Shown here one piece after another: positions 52,881-62,185 of a stretch of DNA of 64,000 nucleotides. Position 1 is the stretch's first letter. Each line of letters opens with the position of its first letter. A program made the position numbers and the translations under genes. A model generated the notes under the pieces. The model had not been told where the DNA came from. It worked only from the letters and a program-made list of their open reading frames with translations, and ran no database searches. Source of the DNA: Polynucleobacter sp. MWH-Aus1W21 (lineage in GTDB: Bacteria > Pseudomonadota > Gammaproteobacteria > Burkholderiales > Burkholderiaceae); the NCBI RefSeq assembly GCF_018687275.1, contig NZ_CP061287.1, positions 620,001 to 684,000 on the forward strand, in the 5' to 3' direction.

Positions 52881-53855
52881 ATGAAACTGATTCAATCGCT
52901 AGCAGTATCTTTGGGTTGCGTATTTACATTAGCCTCCGGTGCCTTTGCACAATCCGCAGCAAATTATCCCGACAAGCCTATCAAGATTATTGTGTCGTTT
53001 ACAGCAGGTGGCACTACCGATATCTTGGCGCGTGAAGTAGGCAATCAAATGAGCATTCGCTGGAAGGTCCCAGTTGTTGTTGAGAACAAGCCTGGTGCTG
53101 CTGGTAACTTAGGTACTGAGGTTGTGGGACGAGCAGCTCCTGATGGATATACCTTATTAGCTAGCTCAATTGGTCCGATTTCGATTAACCCAACCTTGTT
53201 TGGTAACTTACCTGTCAACCCACAAAAGGCATTGCAGCCTGTAGCGTTGCTTGGTGATGTGCCGAATATCTTGGCGGTGCCTTCAAGCAGTGGCATTAAA
53301 AACTGGAAAGAATTCGTCGCATACCTCAAGGCCAACCCTGGTGCCATCAACTATGGCTCCACTGGTATTGGAACCACTGCGCACTTAATCAGTTACTTGT
53401 TTGCACAAAAGCTGAATATCGACGCAACTCATATACCTTACAAGGGGGCTGAGGCAACTCGTGATTTGGTGGCAGGTCGTTTGCAATTTATGTTTGCAAC
53501 AGCACCTTCAGTCGTGCCATTAATCAAAGCAGGGCAGTTAAATGCGATTGCCGTTTCTTCTAAAAAGAGAATCAGTGCAATGCCTGATTTGCCAACTTTG
53601 AATGAATTGGGTGTGGACATTGCAACAGGCGCTTGGTTCGGGTTCTTTGCTCCTGCAGGAACAGATCCAGCAATCGTTAAGAAATTAAATGAAACCACTC
53701 TTAGTATTTTGGAAGAGCCTGCCATCAAGCAGAAGCTTCTGGGGTTGGGTGCGGATCCCATTCCGATGAATGTTCAAGAATTTACTAAATTTGTTCGCAA
53801 TGATTTCGCACTCTGGGCACCTATTGTGAAAGCCTCTGGTGCAAAGCCCGAGTAA
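52881..53855 (+). CDS. Bug-family solute-binding protein 6
   Basis: TctC-like receptor, 324 aa from ATG 52881 after an A-rich leader; an in-frame start at 52782 lies within the acyl-CoA dehydrogenase gene and adds a non-signal sequence. Signal peptide ends GAFAQS. SFTAGGTTDILAR, PDGYTLLAS and HIPYKGAEATRDLVAG are the landmarks. Followed after 3 bases by MmgE/PrpD, so it heads the second module. Confidence 0.9.
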   Translation: MKLIQSLAVSLGCVFTLASGAFAQSAANYPDKPIKIIVSFTAGGTTDILAREVGNQMSIRWKVPVVVENKPGAAGNLGTEVVGRAAPDGYTLLASSIGPISINPTLFGNLPVNPQKALQPVALLGDVPNILAVPSSSGIKNWKEFVAYLKANPGAINYGSTGIGTTAHLISYLFAQKLNIDATHIPYKGAEATRDLVAGRLQFMFATAPSVVPLIKAGQLNAIAVSSKKRISAMPDLPTLNELGVDIATGAWFGFFAPAGTDPAIVKKLNETTLSILEEPAIKQKLLGLGADPIPMNVQEFTKFVRNDFALWAPIVKASGAKPE

Positions 53856-53858
53856 ACG

Positions 53859-55217
53859 ATGACTTTATTAGAGCAATTCGGTAGCTTTATTGAGGGCAGC
53901 TATCAGACCACTTTTTCCCCTGAGACTCTCCACAGTGCGCGACGCGCACTGTTGGATTGGCATGGCGCCCTTATTGCAGGGAGTGATACTGATGCTGCAC
54001 AAAGATTGCGTAAAGGCTATCAAGAAGAGTTTGGGGTAGGGAGCTGTAGCATTGCTGGAAGTTCACAAAAAACATTTTCAAGAGCGGCTGCATTTCTGAA
54101 TGGAACGATTAGTCACATCGCAGAATTCGATGATATTTTCCGCGATGGTGCCTATCACCCAGCTTGCCCAACCATATCCGCTGCGTTTGCCTTGGCTGAA
54201 TCGCAAGATAAATCTTTGCAAGATTTGCTAGCAGCCATCATTGTTGGTTACGAGGTATCTACTCGTATCAGCAAGGTTATTCAGCCAAGCCACTATCAGT
54301 TTTTTCATACGACTGGTACTGTTGGCGTTTTTGGAGCGGCAGCAGCTTGTGCTCACTTATTGCGACTAAATGCCGCTCAAGCTTGTGATGCCATGGCTAC
54401 CGCAGGCACATTTGCTAGTGGTCTACAGCAAGCCTTTCGTTCAGATTCGATGACCAAGCCAATGCACCCTGGCCATGCAGCTGAGGTGGGCTTAAATGCG
54501 GCGTTATTGGCCCAAGCAGGTATGACAGGTACACCTGATTTACTAGAGGGCGATGCCGGCTTTGGTGCTGCCTTATGTGATAACCCGCGCTGGGATCTTT
54601 TATTTAAGGATCTGAGTAAAGGTTGGAATATAGATCAAATGACATTTAAGAATCATGGCTGCTGTGGACATAACTTCCCGGCAATTGATGCGGTATCTCA
54701 TCTTTTAAATACGCACAATATTGACTCAAAAGAAATTAAGCAGATACGGGTGGGGGGATATAAGCCAACGGTAGAGGTATGCCATTATGTACATCCTAAA
54801 TCACCATTCGAGGCTAAATTTAGTCTTACCTATACTGTGTCGGCTAGGATCATTCTTGGCCGTGTACGAGAAAAAGCTTTCTTACCAAGCGCATTAAGTA
54901 ATCCGCAAATCTATGCCATGGAAGAAAAAGTAAAACTTTCGCTAGATCCGGAATGCGCCTCGCATTTCCCAGTCCATCGCTCTGCCAAGGTAGAAATTGA
55001 AATGGCAGATGGCACTGTGTATGCACATCATCAGCTCACGCGACATGGCGATCCTGATGAGCCACTAACGGATCAAGAATTGGTGGATAAGTTCCATGAG
55101 TTGGCGGAGCCTAGGATAGGTCTGGACCAAGCTCAGATATTAGCTAGTAAGGTGCTGGAAAGTCCTGATATCAAGGTCAGAAAATTAGCTGAGTTATGGT
55201 CGAAAATATCTGCTTAG
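53859..55217 (+). CDS. MmgE/PrpD-family protein
   Basis: Member of the family that includes 2-methylcitrate dehydratase and cis-aconitate decarboxylase/isomerases, 452 aa. HIAEFDDIFRDGAYHP near residue 86 and PMHPGHAAEVGLNAALLA near 200 are the conserved active-site blocks; NHGCCGHNFPAIDA is also typical. A hydro-lyase, isomerase or decarboxylase on a tricarboxylate-like acid is expected. It lies between a Bug gene and a class II aldolase gene with 3- and 10-20-base gaps. Confidence 0.88.
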   Translation: MTLLEQFGSFIEGSYQTTFSPETLHSARRALLDWHGALIAGSDTDAAQRLRKGYQEEFGVGSCSIAGSSQKTFSRAAAFLNGTISHIAEFDDIFRDGAYHPACPTISAAFALAESQDKSLQDLLAAIIVGYEVSTRISKVIQPSHYQFFHTTGTVGVFGAAAACAHLLRLNAAQACDAMATAGTFASGLQQAFRSDSMTKPMHPGHAAEVGLNAALLAQAGMTGTPDLLEGDAGFGAALCDNPRWDLLFKDLSKGWNIDQMTFKNHGCCGHNFPAIDAVSHLLNTHNIDSKEIKQIRVGGYKPTVEVCHYVHPKSPFEAKFSLTYTVSARIILGRVREKAFLPSALSNPQIYAMEEKVKLSLDPECASHFPVHRSAKVEIEMADGTVYAHHQLTRHGDPDEPLTDQELVDKFHELAEPRIGLDQAQILASKVLESPDIKVRKLAELWSKISA

Positions 55218-55236
55218 CTATCAAGAGGTGAAAAAA

Positions 55237-56022
55237 ATGAATTTCGGTCGTTTGCAACTAGCTTCTCTTAAAAATCAAGTTACCCCAGAAGAATGGAAGG
55301 CTCGGGTTGATTTAGCCGCCTGCTATCGACTGATCGCGCATTATGGAATGTCCGATATGGCGGCAAATCACATCACTATTCGTGTGCCCGGGGAAGAGGG
55401 CGCATTTTTAACCAATCCTTACGGCATGATGTACGAGGAGATGACCGCCTCATGTTTCTTAAAGATCAACCATGATGGTGAGGTGTTATTCAAGCCAGAC
55501 TTTGGTGATCTGAACTACGGTTTTAATAAACCTGGATATATCTTGCATAGCGCAGTTCACAAAGCTCGTCCTGAGGTGGATTGTGTGATTCATACGCACA
55601 CACCAGCAGGTATGGCGATTTCATCCCTGAAGTGCGGTTTATTGCCAATTAACCAAACTTCCATGCGCTTTCTCAAGATCAGTTATCACGACTATATGGG
55701 AGTGGTGCTAGATCTGGCGGAGCAGGAGGTATTGGTCAAAGACTTGGGTACTGCTGAAGCCATGATTTTGCGTAATCATGGCTTGTTGACTGTAGGTAGA
55801 TCAGTGGGCGAGGCCTTTAACTGGATGCATCGTTTGGAGACTTCCTGCAGGGCTCAATTGGCGGCCATGGCATGCAATACTCCTTTGCAGGAAGTGTCGC
55901 CAGAAATCTTGCAAGAAACTTATATGAACTACCAACCCCAAACGCGGCGCCCTTATGGTTTGATGGAGTGGCCTGCCTTATTACGCATGGTTGAGCGCAT
56001 GGATCCGACATTTAAGGAGTAA
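55237..56022 (+). CDS. Class II aldolase/adducin-family protein
   Basis: Metal-dependent aldolase, decarboxylase or isomerase of about 261 aa. The metal-binding His pair is VIHTHTPAG near residue 117 and a further His is in ILRNHGLLTVG near 180. ATG 55237 follows GAGG by 8 bases and is preferred to GTG 55228. It directly follows MmgE/PrpD and precedes another Bug gene; together they form a short module for cleaving or rearranging a hydroxy acid. Reaction unknown. Confidence 0.88.
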   Translation: MNFGRLQLASLKNQVTPEEWKARVDLAACYRLIAHYGMSDMAANHITIRVPGEEGAFLTNPYGMMYEEMTASCFLKINHDGEVLFKPDFGDLNYGFNKPGYILHSAVHKARPEVDCVIHTHTPAGMAISSLKCGLLPINQTSMRFLKISYHDYMGVVLDLAEQEVLVKDLGTAEAMILRNHGLLTVGRSVGEAFNWMHRLETSCRAQLAAMACNTPLQEVSPEILQETYMNYQPQTRRPYGLMEWPALLRMVERMDPTFKE

Positions 56023-56131
56023 CTCAAAAATACCCAATTTGAGGTAGGATTGAGCGTAGTGGGGTTACAGAAACGTCCCCAACTAAAAAAGCAGCACCAT
56101 AAAAATACAAGCGGCAACGCTGGAGACAAAC

Positions 56132-57106
56132 ATGCGACAACTTTATTTCCAAAGACTGGCTTTGGGCATCTTGGCATTCTGCTGCTCTTTCGGGGTATCT
56201 GCACAAGCTTACCCAAGTAAGACGATTACTTTGGTCGTGCCATTTGCACCGGGCGGCAATATCGATGTCATTGCTAGATCAATAGCACCTTCTCTCGCTA
56301 AGGTGACCGGTCAATCAGTCGTCGTGGAGAATAAAGCTGGAGCTGGTGGTGCAATTGGTTCTAGCTATGTTGCACGTGCAGAGCCAGATGGTCATACGTT
56401 ATTGGTTGCTACGACCAATACCATTTCAGTGCTGCCTTACATGCTAAAGTTGCCGCCTTATAAACCCGATAGCTTTGAGCCAGTTAGTCTGGCGGCAATT
56501 TCACCTTTGGTATTGGTGGTTCGTAAAGACGATAAACGCTTTCCAAATGCAAAAGCGTTACTACAGGCTGCTAAAAGTACGCCTGGTTCAATTTCGGTTG
56601 GTCATGCAGGACAAGGAACGTCAAACCATATCGCGATCTTACGTTTGGAAGATGCTAGTAAAGCTACTTTTAACGTTATTCCCTACAAAGGATCTGCTCC
56701 AGCGCTCACAGACCTCATGGGTGGGCAGATTGATTTTGTTGTTGATCAAATAACCAGTTCTAAGCCATTTATCGATTCAGGAAATTTAAGAGTTTTGGCA
56801 GTTTTATCTAAAGAAAGAGATCCTGGTTTGCCGGATTCCCCCACATTGCGCCAAGCAATGGGTGTTGATCTAGATGCCAGTACAACTGCAGGCATCTTGG
56901 CGCCTTTAGGAACGCCGCCTAATGTTGTGAAGTCACTGAATGCCTCGTTGAAAAAAGCCATTGATGATAGTGGGGTGCGGGGGCGTTTAAGGGTGCTCGG
57001 TAGTACCGCTCAGTCATCCACGCCACAAGAATGGGCTGCAATGTTAAATCAAGAGGCAAGCAACTCACAGGCTTTATTGCAATCTGGAAAAATAAAGGCC
57101 GAATAA
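56132..57106 (+). CDS. Bug-family solute-binding protein 7
   Basis: TctC-like receptor of 324 aa. Signal peptide ends GVSAQA; PFAPGGNIDVIAR has Asn-Ile before the conserved Asp instead of the more usual small residues, PDGHTLLVA has His in place of Tyr, and VIPYKGSAPALTDLMGGQIDF is normal. GGAG precedes the ATG. It heads the third module, ending 5 bases before the LigI-like gene. Confidence 0.9.
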   Translation: MRQLYFQRLALGILAFCCSFGVSAQAYPSKTITLVVPFAPGGNIDVIARSIAPSLAKVTGQSVVVENKAGAGGAIGSSYVARAEPDGHTLLVATTNTISVLPYMLKLPPYKPDSFEPVSLAAISPLVLVVRKDDKRFPNAKALLQAAKSTPGSISVGHAGQGTSNHIAILRLEDASKATFNVIPYKGSAPALTDLMGGQIDFVVDQITSSKPFIDSGNLRVLAVLSKERDPGLPDSPTLRQAMGVDLDASTTAGILAPLGTPPNVVKSLNASLKKAIDDSGVRGRLRVLGSTAQSSTPQEWAAMLNQEASNSQALLQSGKIKAE

Positions 57107-57111
57107 ACCAG

Positions 57112-58008
57112 ATGACCCGCGCATGCCTCCCACCAAAATCAGATCACAGTCCAATTAACTTTGCAGTGCCTCCTGGAGCATGCGATAGCCATGTTCATAT
57201 ATTTGGACCTTTTGCAAAGTATCCGTTGGCCGATGACCGTAGTTACACCCCCCAAGAATATTCACCAGCTCAATTTGCTGCGCATCTAGATGGGATTGGT
57301 TTTGCGCGAGGTGTCCTGGTCACTGCGAGTGTTTGCGGAACCAATAACGGTTCTTTATTAGAGGGTCTTGAGCAATATCCCGATCGCTTTAGAGGTATTG
57401 TTGTTCCCGATATCAATGTCACCGACAAAGAGCTGGACCGTTGGCATGATTTAGGCGTGCGTGGCGCTCGTTTTAATTTATTGCAAATTGATGGCAAGCC
57501 CATGTATCGGAATGGTGTTGGACTCGAGGTATTGCATAAGTTGGCCCCGAAGTTTTCCGAGCGAGGATGGCATGCCCAAATATGGGCGCATGCACCAGAC
57601 CTGCCTGAGCTCGCACCAAAGCTTTTGCCCTTAGGTTTGCCTTTGGTCATTGATCATATGGGTCGGATGAATACCAGTCATGGCCTGAATAATCCAGGAT
57701 TTCAATTTTTGTGCAAATTACTTGCAGAGGGTAAAGGCTGGGTCAAAATTTCTGGAGCGGATCGTATTGGTGATGTCAGCAAGGAATATGTGGATGTTGA
57801 TCCTTTTGCAAAGACATTGCTAGAAGCTAATCCAGATAATGTAGTTTGGGGTACGGATTGGCCTCATATTAATTATTTTGATGCCGCTTTGATTCCTGAT
57901 GATGGAAGATTGGTGAACTTGTTGTCTCGCTGGATTGATAAGGTCGCCGACCTAGAGCGTGTTTTAGTGACTAATCCCGCTCGCCTCTATGATTTCCCTA
58001 GGGTCTAA
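57112..58008 (+). CDS. LigI-like amidohydrolase (2-pyrone-4,6-dicarboxylate hydrolase family)
   Basis: TIM-barrel hydrolase of about 298 aa. The conserved opening ACDSHVHIFGPFAKYP near residues 22-37, LVIDHMGRM near 180 and VVWGTDWPH near 245 match the LigI/amidohydrolase-2 group, whose best-known member opens the lactone ring of 2-pyrone-4,6-dicarboxylate. The start at 57112 avoids overlapping the Bug gene. It is 1 base from the dehydrogenase gene. A lactone or cyclic ester is the likely substrate. Confidence 0.85.
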   Translation: MTRACLPPKSDHSPINFAVPPGACDSHVHIFGPFAKYPLADDRSYTPQEYSPAQFAAHLDGIGFARGVLVTASVCGTNNGSLLEGLEQYPDRFRGIVVPDINVTDKELDRWHDLGVRGARFNLLQIDGKPMYRNGVGLEVLHKLAPKFSERGWHAQIWAHAPDLPELAPKLLPLGLPLVIDHMGRMNTSHGLNNPGFQFLCKLLAEGKGWVKISGADRIGDVSKEYVDVDPFAKTLLEANPDNVVWGTDWPHINYFDAALIPDDGRLVNLLSRWIDKVADLERVLVTNPARLYDFPRV

Positions 58009-58009
58009 T

Positions 58010-59002
58010 ATGTCACTGCGAGTATTGGTAAGCCCGAATGCTTTGACCGAATTGAAAGGTCTCCTTGTTGGGGAGAAGGGCTTATCGATTGAGCTCATCA
58101 ATAGCGCGGAGCAAAAGATTGGGGTGGAATTTGATGCTGCCCTTATTTCAAGAGATGTGACCGCCACCTCAACCAAGCAAAAAATTATTCCTTCAACCCA
58201 AGCCTTTTACGATCTGTTGCTGAATTCTCGTGATTTGCGTTGGGTACAAATTCATTCAGCTGGGGCGGATCGTCAAATCTACCTGGATTTGATGGCTCGC
58301 GGAGTGACAATTTCAGGATCATCTGGCGTCAATGCGCCGATCGTGATGCAAAACGCCATTGCAGGAATATTGATGCTGGCTAGAAAGTTTCCTTTAATGC
58401 TCAAGGCCCAGGCTGAGCGTAGGTGGGATCCTTTAATCAAGTATCCGCTTCCTCCTGATCTAGCTGGGCAGACTGCTGTCATTATTGGAAGAGGACCTAT
58501 TGGCGGGGGCATTGCAAAAGTCTTAGAAGCTATAGGAGTTAAGACGATTTCGGTTGGGTTTAATGCCGCATTGAAAGACGGTAAATCAGCGCAAGATGGC
58601 GTGAACCACATCTCAGAATTAAATCAGTTACTACCCCAAGCGCAGTGGCTGGTAATTGCTTGCCCATTGAGCAATGAAACACGCGGCATCATTAATAAAG
58701 ACTCTATCAAGTTGCTACCTGATGGCGCACATGTCATCAATATTGCTCGCGGTGAAATTATTGTTGAGCCAGATTTAATTGATGCACTCAAGAATCAAAA
58801 ACTGGCTGGCGCCTATTTAGATGTCTTTGCATCTGAACCGCTAGATGCAGGCTCTCCTCTATGGGGCATGGAAAACGTGATTGTGACCCCGCATTCTGCT
58901 GGCCACTCTGCTGGAAATGAAATGCGAGTGCTGGAATTGTTTGTTGAGAATTTACGTTTATTCGCTGACGGTAAAAAACTCAAAAACCAGATTGCTAGCT
59001 AG
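58010..59002 (+). CDS. D-2-hydroxyacid dehydrogenase family protein (second of two)
   Basis: NAD(P)-dependent oxidoreductase of 330 aa. Nucleotide-binding IIGRGPIGGGIA near residue 163, Arg in INIARGEIIVE near 245, and His in VTPHSAGHSAGN near 300. It differs clearly from the copy at 50.7 kb, so it is not a recent duplicate. ATG 58010 directly follows the LigI-like stop. Role in the run probably parallel to the other copy on a different hydroxy or keto acid. Confidence 0.86.
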   Translation: MSLRVLVSPNALTELKGLLVGEKGLSIELINSAEQKIGVEFDAALISRDVTATSTKQKIIPSTQAFYDLLLNSRDLRWVQIHSAGADRQIYLDLMARGVTISGSSGVNAPIVMQNAIAGILMLARKFPLMLKAQAERRWDPLIKYPLPPDLAGQTAVIIGRGPIGGGIAKVLEAIGVKTISVGFNAALKDGKSAQDGVNHISELNQLLPQAQWLVIACPLSNETRGIINKDSIKLLPDGAHVINIARGEIIVEPDLIDALKNQKLAGAYLDVFASEPLDAGSPLWGMENVIVTPHSAGHSAGNEMRVLELFVENLRLFADGKKLKNQIAS

Positions 59003-59075
59003 GAAGATTTACTGAGAAGGCCCAAGAAGAAGTGCTGAAAAACACATTTTATTAATATTGAATCGAGTTGAACGT

Positions 59076-60266
59076 ATGCCACATTTACCTGCTTCTGCCG
59101 CGCTAGCGCGTTTTCGCGTCATTGATCTGACCCAGGTTAGGGCGGGACCCACAGCCTGTCGCCAGCTAGCAGATTGGGGTGCGGATGTTATTCAAGTGCA
59201 AATGCCAGATCACATGCGTGGCGATGACACCTTAGGCGGGCAAGATGGATCCGACTATCAATATACCCATCGCAATAAGCGATCCATCACGTTAAATCTA
59301 AAAGAGCCTGAAGGTATTGCAATCCTGAAGAAGTTGATTACAAGTGCTGATGTTGTAGTAGAGAACTTTCGACCTGATGTGAAGTTCCGTTTGGGCATTG
59401 ATTACGAGACATTAAGCAAGGATCATCCTGGATTGGTATATGCCAGCATTTCTGGGTTTGGCCAAAGCGGTCCATTAGCTCAAAGACCAGGCTTTGATCA
59501 AATTGCCCAAGGTATGAGTGGCTTAATGTCTGTTACAGGCATGCCTGGAGAAGGGCCGATGCGCGTAGGCATTCCGATTGCGGATTTATGTGCCGGCATC
59601 TTCGCTGCTCAGGGAATATTGGTTGCCTTGCTTGAGCGTGATGCCTCAGGTAAAGGGCAATGGTTGCATACCTCCTTGTTGGAATCCATGGTTTATATGA
59701 TGGACTTCCAAACTTCACGCTGGTTGATTGAAGGGGATATTCCTACGCAGGCAGGCAACTACCACCCAACCAGTATTCCTACTGGTGTCTATAAGGCTAA
59801 AGATGGTTATATGAATATTGCCGTCTTTGGTTCCAAGATATGGGAACGTTTTTGTGACATCTTGGGCGCCCCTGAGTGGGTGACTGATGAGCGCTATAAA
59901 GATAAGCAGGGCCGATCAGTTAATAGAGATTCGATTAACGCCGAAATTAATCGCCGGCTAGCCGCACAAGATTGCGCTTATTGGGTAGAGCGCTTTAATT
60001 CTGGTGGCGTAGCTTGCGGGCTGATCAATGATGTCAAGGCAGTATTTGAAGAGCCTCAAGTGCAACATTTAGGTATTGTGAAAGAAGTGGTGTCTAAGCA
60101 TCATGGGCCACAACGTCTTGTTGGGCAGCCTATGCAGTTAGAGAGAACACCTAGCACGATAGCCCGTGCCGCCCCTAAGCGAGGCGAACATAGTGAAGAA
60201 ATTTTGAAAGAGATTGGCCTAGAGGCGGCCGAACTCACTTTACTGAAATCCAAAGGAGTGTATTAA
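59076..60266 (+). CDS. Class III CoA-transferase (CaiB/BaiF family)
   Basis: CoA-transferase of about 396 aa. FRVIDLTQVRAGPTACRQLADWGADVI at the N-terminus, and the catalytic Asp in VGIPIADLCAGIFAAQG near residue 172. ATG 59076 is chosen; a TTG 18 bases earlier is possible. The stop overlaps the next ATG by one base (TAATG). It is the second way of making a CoA ester in this run, alongside the synthetase at 45.7 kb. Confidence 0.9.
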   Translation: MPHLPASAALARFRVIDLTQVRAGPTACRQLADWGADVIQVQMPDHMRGDDTLGGQDGSDYQYTHRNKRSITLNLKEPEGIAILKKLITSADVVVENFRPDVKFRLGIDYETLSKDHPGLVYASISGFGQSGPLAQRPGFDQIAQGMSGLMSVTGMPGEGPMRVGIPIADLCAGIFAAQGILVALLERDASGKGQWLHTSLLESMVYMMDFQTSRWLIEGDIPTQAGNYHPTSIPTGVYKAKDGYMNIAVFGSKIWERFCDILGAPEWVTDERYKDKQGRSVNRDSINAEINRRLAAQDCAYWVERFNSGGVACGLINDVKAVFEEPQVQHLGIVKEVVSKHHGPQRLVGQPMQLERTPSTIARAAPKRGEHSEEILKEIGLEAAELTLLKSKGVY

Positions 60267-61081
60267 TGAGCGCAGTTACTTATCAATCTAACACTGAGCG
60301 CGTAAAGGTATGGCTCGATGAAGATGGCAGCACTTTACAGATCCAATTTAATAATCCCGAGCGTCATAACGCCCTTTCTGTAGATATGTGGGAGGCGGTT
60401 ACGCCATTGCTCAACGCCGCTGAAAGTGATGAGCGTATTCGGTTGGTCATTTTCTCTGGCGCCGGTGAAAAAGCATTTGTATCGGGTGCTGATATCACTC
60501 AGTTTGAAGATATGCGCGCTGCAAAAGAAGCGGTGGCACGTTATGAGTTAATGGCCGAGCAGGCGCTGATGGGTATATACAATTTTGGTAAACCAACATT
60601 GGCCCGCATCAAAGGTTATTGCATTGGTGGCGGGGTTAACGTAGCAATGTGTTGCGATATTCGTATTGCCGCTGATGATTCTGTTTTCTCTATTCCAGCT
60701 GCACGCTTAGGTTTGGGCTATCGCTATTCCGCACTCAAGAACTTAGTCGATCTGGTTGGCCCCGCGGTGGCTAAAGATCTGTTCTTTACTGCAAGACGTA
60801 TTAATGCGACGGAGGCACGTGATGTGGGCTTGATTACCCGTATCTGCGAGGTGGGCAAGCTAGATGCTTTAGAGGCTGAATACAAAAAAGCATTAGCAGA
60901 AAACGCACCCATCACTGTGTGCGCTGGTAAGGCAATCATTGCCCAGATATTGAAGCCTTCTCCTGAGGTTGACCATGATCATTGCCGTCAGTTGATCAAG
61001 GACTGCTTTGAGAGTGAGGATTATGCAGAGGGCAGACGCGCTTTCATGGAGAAGCGTAAGCCTGTATTCCGCGGTAAATAA
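60266..61081 (+). CDS. Enoyl-CoA hydratase/isomerase-family protein, catalytic Glu missing
   Basis: Crotonase-fold protein of 271 aa. Oxyanion segments KAFVSGADITQF near residue 70 and GYCIGGGVNVAMCCDIRI near 118 are present. The segment SIPAARLGLGYRYSALKNL lacks both Glu residues of classical hydratases, so it may catalyse a different crotonase reaction, such as decarboxylation, ring opening or hydrolysis. Coupled with the CoA-transferase by a 1-base overlap. Confidence 0.87.
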   Translation: MSAVTYQSNTERVKVWLDEDGSTLQIQFNNPERHNALSVDMWEAVTPLLNAAESDERIRLVIFSGAGEKAFVSGADITQFEDMRAAKEAVARYELMAEQALMGIYNFGKPTLARIKGYCIGGGVNVAMCCDIRIAADDSVFSIPAARLGLGYRYSALKNLVDLVGPAVAKDLFFTARRINATEARDVGLITRICEVGKLDALEAEYKKALAENAPITVCAGKAIIAQILKPSPEVDHDHCRQLIKDCFESEDYAEGRRAFMEKRKPVFRGK

Positions 61082-61122
61082 GCAAACACATTAAAGAAGT
61101 TAATTACTTCAGAAAGTAAGTG

Positions 61123-62100
61123 ATGAAGTCATATTGGATGCAAAGCGATGGTGTAAATGCGCAGATAGAAATGCGCGAGGTTGATCAGCCTAAGCCTGGA
61201 GCGGATCAGTTGCTGATTCGCGTAAAAGCTGCCGGCTTAAATCGTGGTGAATTCATTCTCGGGCATGGACTTCATAAAGCAGGTGCTGCTAAGCAAATTG
61301 GCATGGAAGCGTCAGGCGAGGTTGTTGCCTGCGGTTCAGCAGTTACTGGCTTTAAAGTGGGCGATCGAGTCATGGGCCGTTGCCCCGGTGCTTTTGCAGA
61401 ATATGCTTTGATGACGGAACGCGAAATCATGCACGCACCAAAATCATTGACCTGGGAACAAGCTGCAGCATTACCGTTAACTTCATTGGTAGTGTTTGAT
61501 ATGTTGGTTTTGCAGGGCCATGTCAAAGCGGGTGAGTGGGTTTTGGTAACTGGTGTCACCTCGGGTGTTGGAGTCACTGCACTGGCAATGGCAAAAGCAT
61601 TGGGTGCAAAAGTAATTGGTACTTCTGGCTCGCAGGAGAAGTTGGATCAATTGCGCGATCAAGGTCTTGATTTAGGAATCTGTACGCGTGCACCGAATTT
61701 CTATGACGCAGTAATGAAGGAAACCGATGGTAAAGGAGTTGATTTAGTCATCAACACCGTTGGCGGTTCAGTCTTTGCTGAATGCGTGCGATCCATGGCC
61801 TTCCAAGGCCGCCTGGCAACTGTAGGTTATGTAGATGGTGTATTGAAAGCCGAGATTGACATTGAAGCTTTGCATGCTAAACGTCTGAGCTTATTTGGTG
61901 TATCAAATAAATTACGCACACCGGAGCAGCGTGCAGAATCATTGCCTGCTTTTAAGGAGCAAATTTTGCCGTTGATAGAAGCAGGGCGCGTAACACCGAT
62001 GATTTACAAAACCATTCCCTTTGAAAATCTACTAGAAGCAAAGGCCATGATGGATGGCAATCAGCATTTAGGAAAAATTGTATTAGCAGGAACACCTTAA
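61123..62100 (+). CDS. Quinone oxidoreductase/zinc-type MDR family protein
   Basis: NADPH-dependent reductase of the medium-chain family, 325 aa. GroES-like N-terminus with GLNRGEFILGHG and GMEASGEVVACG; nucleotide-binding VTGVTSGVGVTALAMAKALGA near residue 145. The catalytic zinc ligands of alcohol dehydrogenases are not evident, which fits the quinone-reductase branch. ATG 61123 is preferred over the preceding GTG. It may reduce an enone or enoyl intermediate of the run. Confidence 0.86.
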   Translation: MKSYWMQSDGVNAQIEMREVDQPKPGADQLLIRVKAAGLNRGEFILGHGLHKAGAAKQIGMEASGEVVACGSAVTGFKVGDRVMGRCPGAFAEYALMTEREIMHAPKSLTWEQAAALPLTSLVVFDMLVLQGHVKAGEWVLVTGVTSGVGVTALAMAKALGAKVIGTSGSQEKLDQLRDQGLDLGICTRAPNFYDAVMKETDGKGVDLVINTVGGSVFAECVRSMAFQGRLATVGYVDGVLKAEIDIEALHAKRLSLFGVSNKLRTPEQRAESLPAFKEQILPLIEAGRVTPMIYKTIPFENLLEAKAMMDGNQHLGKIVLAGTP

Positions 62101-62185
62101 GTAGTGCCAGTAAAAATAAATAGAAATACAAATCAGAAATGCAAAATAAACAGCAGTTAAAAAAATAAGTAGCAAGGAGACAACG

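Noticed and set aside
57270..57650. Long antisense frame in the LigI-like gene
   Set aside because: It is the reverse of a clearly coding gene, with low-complexity Arg/Ser/Pro content and no ribosome-binding site.
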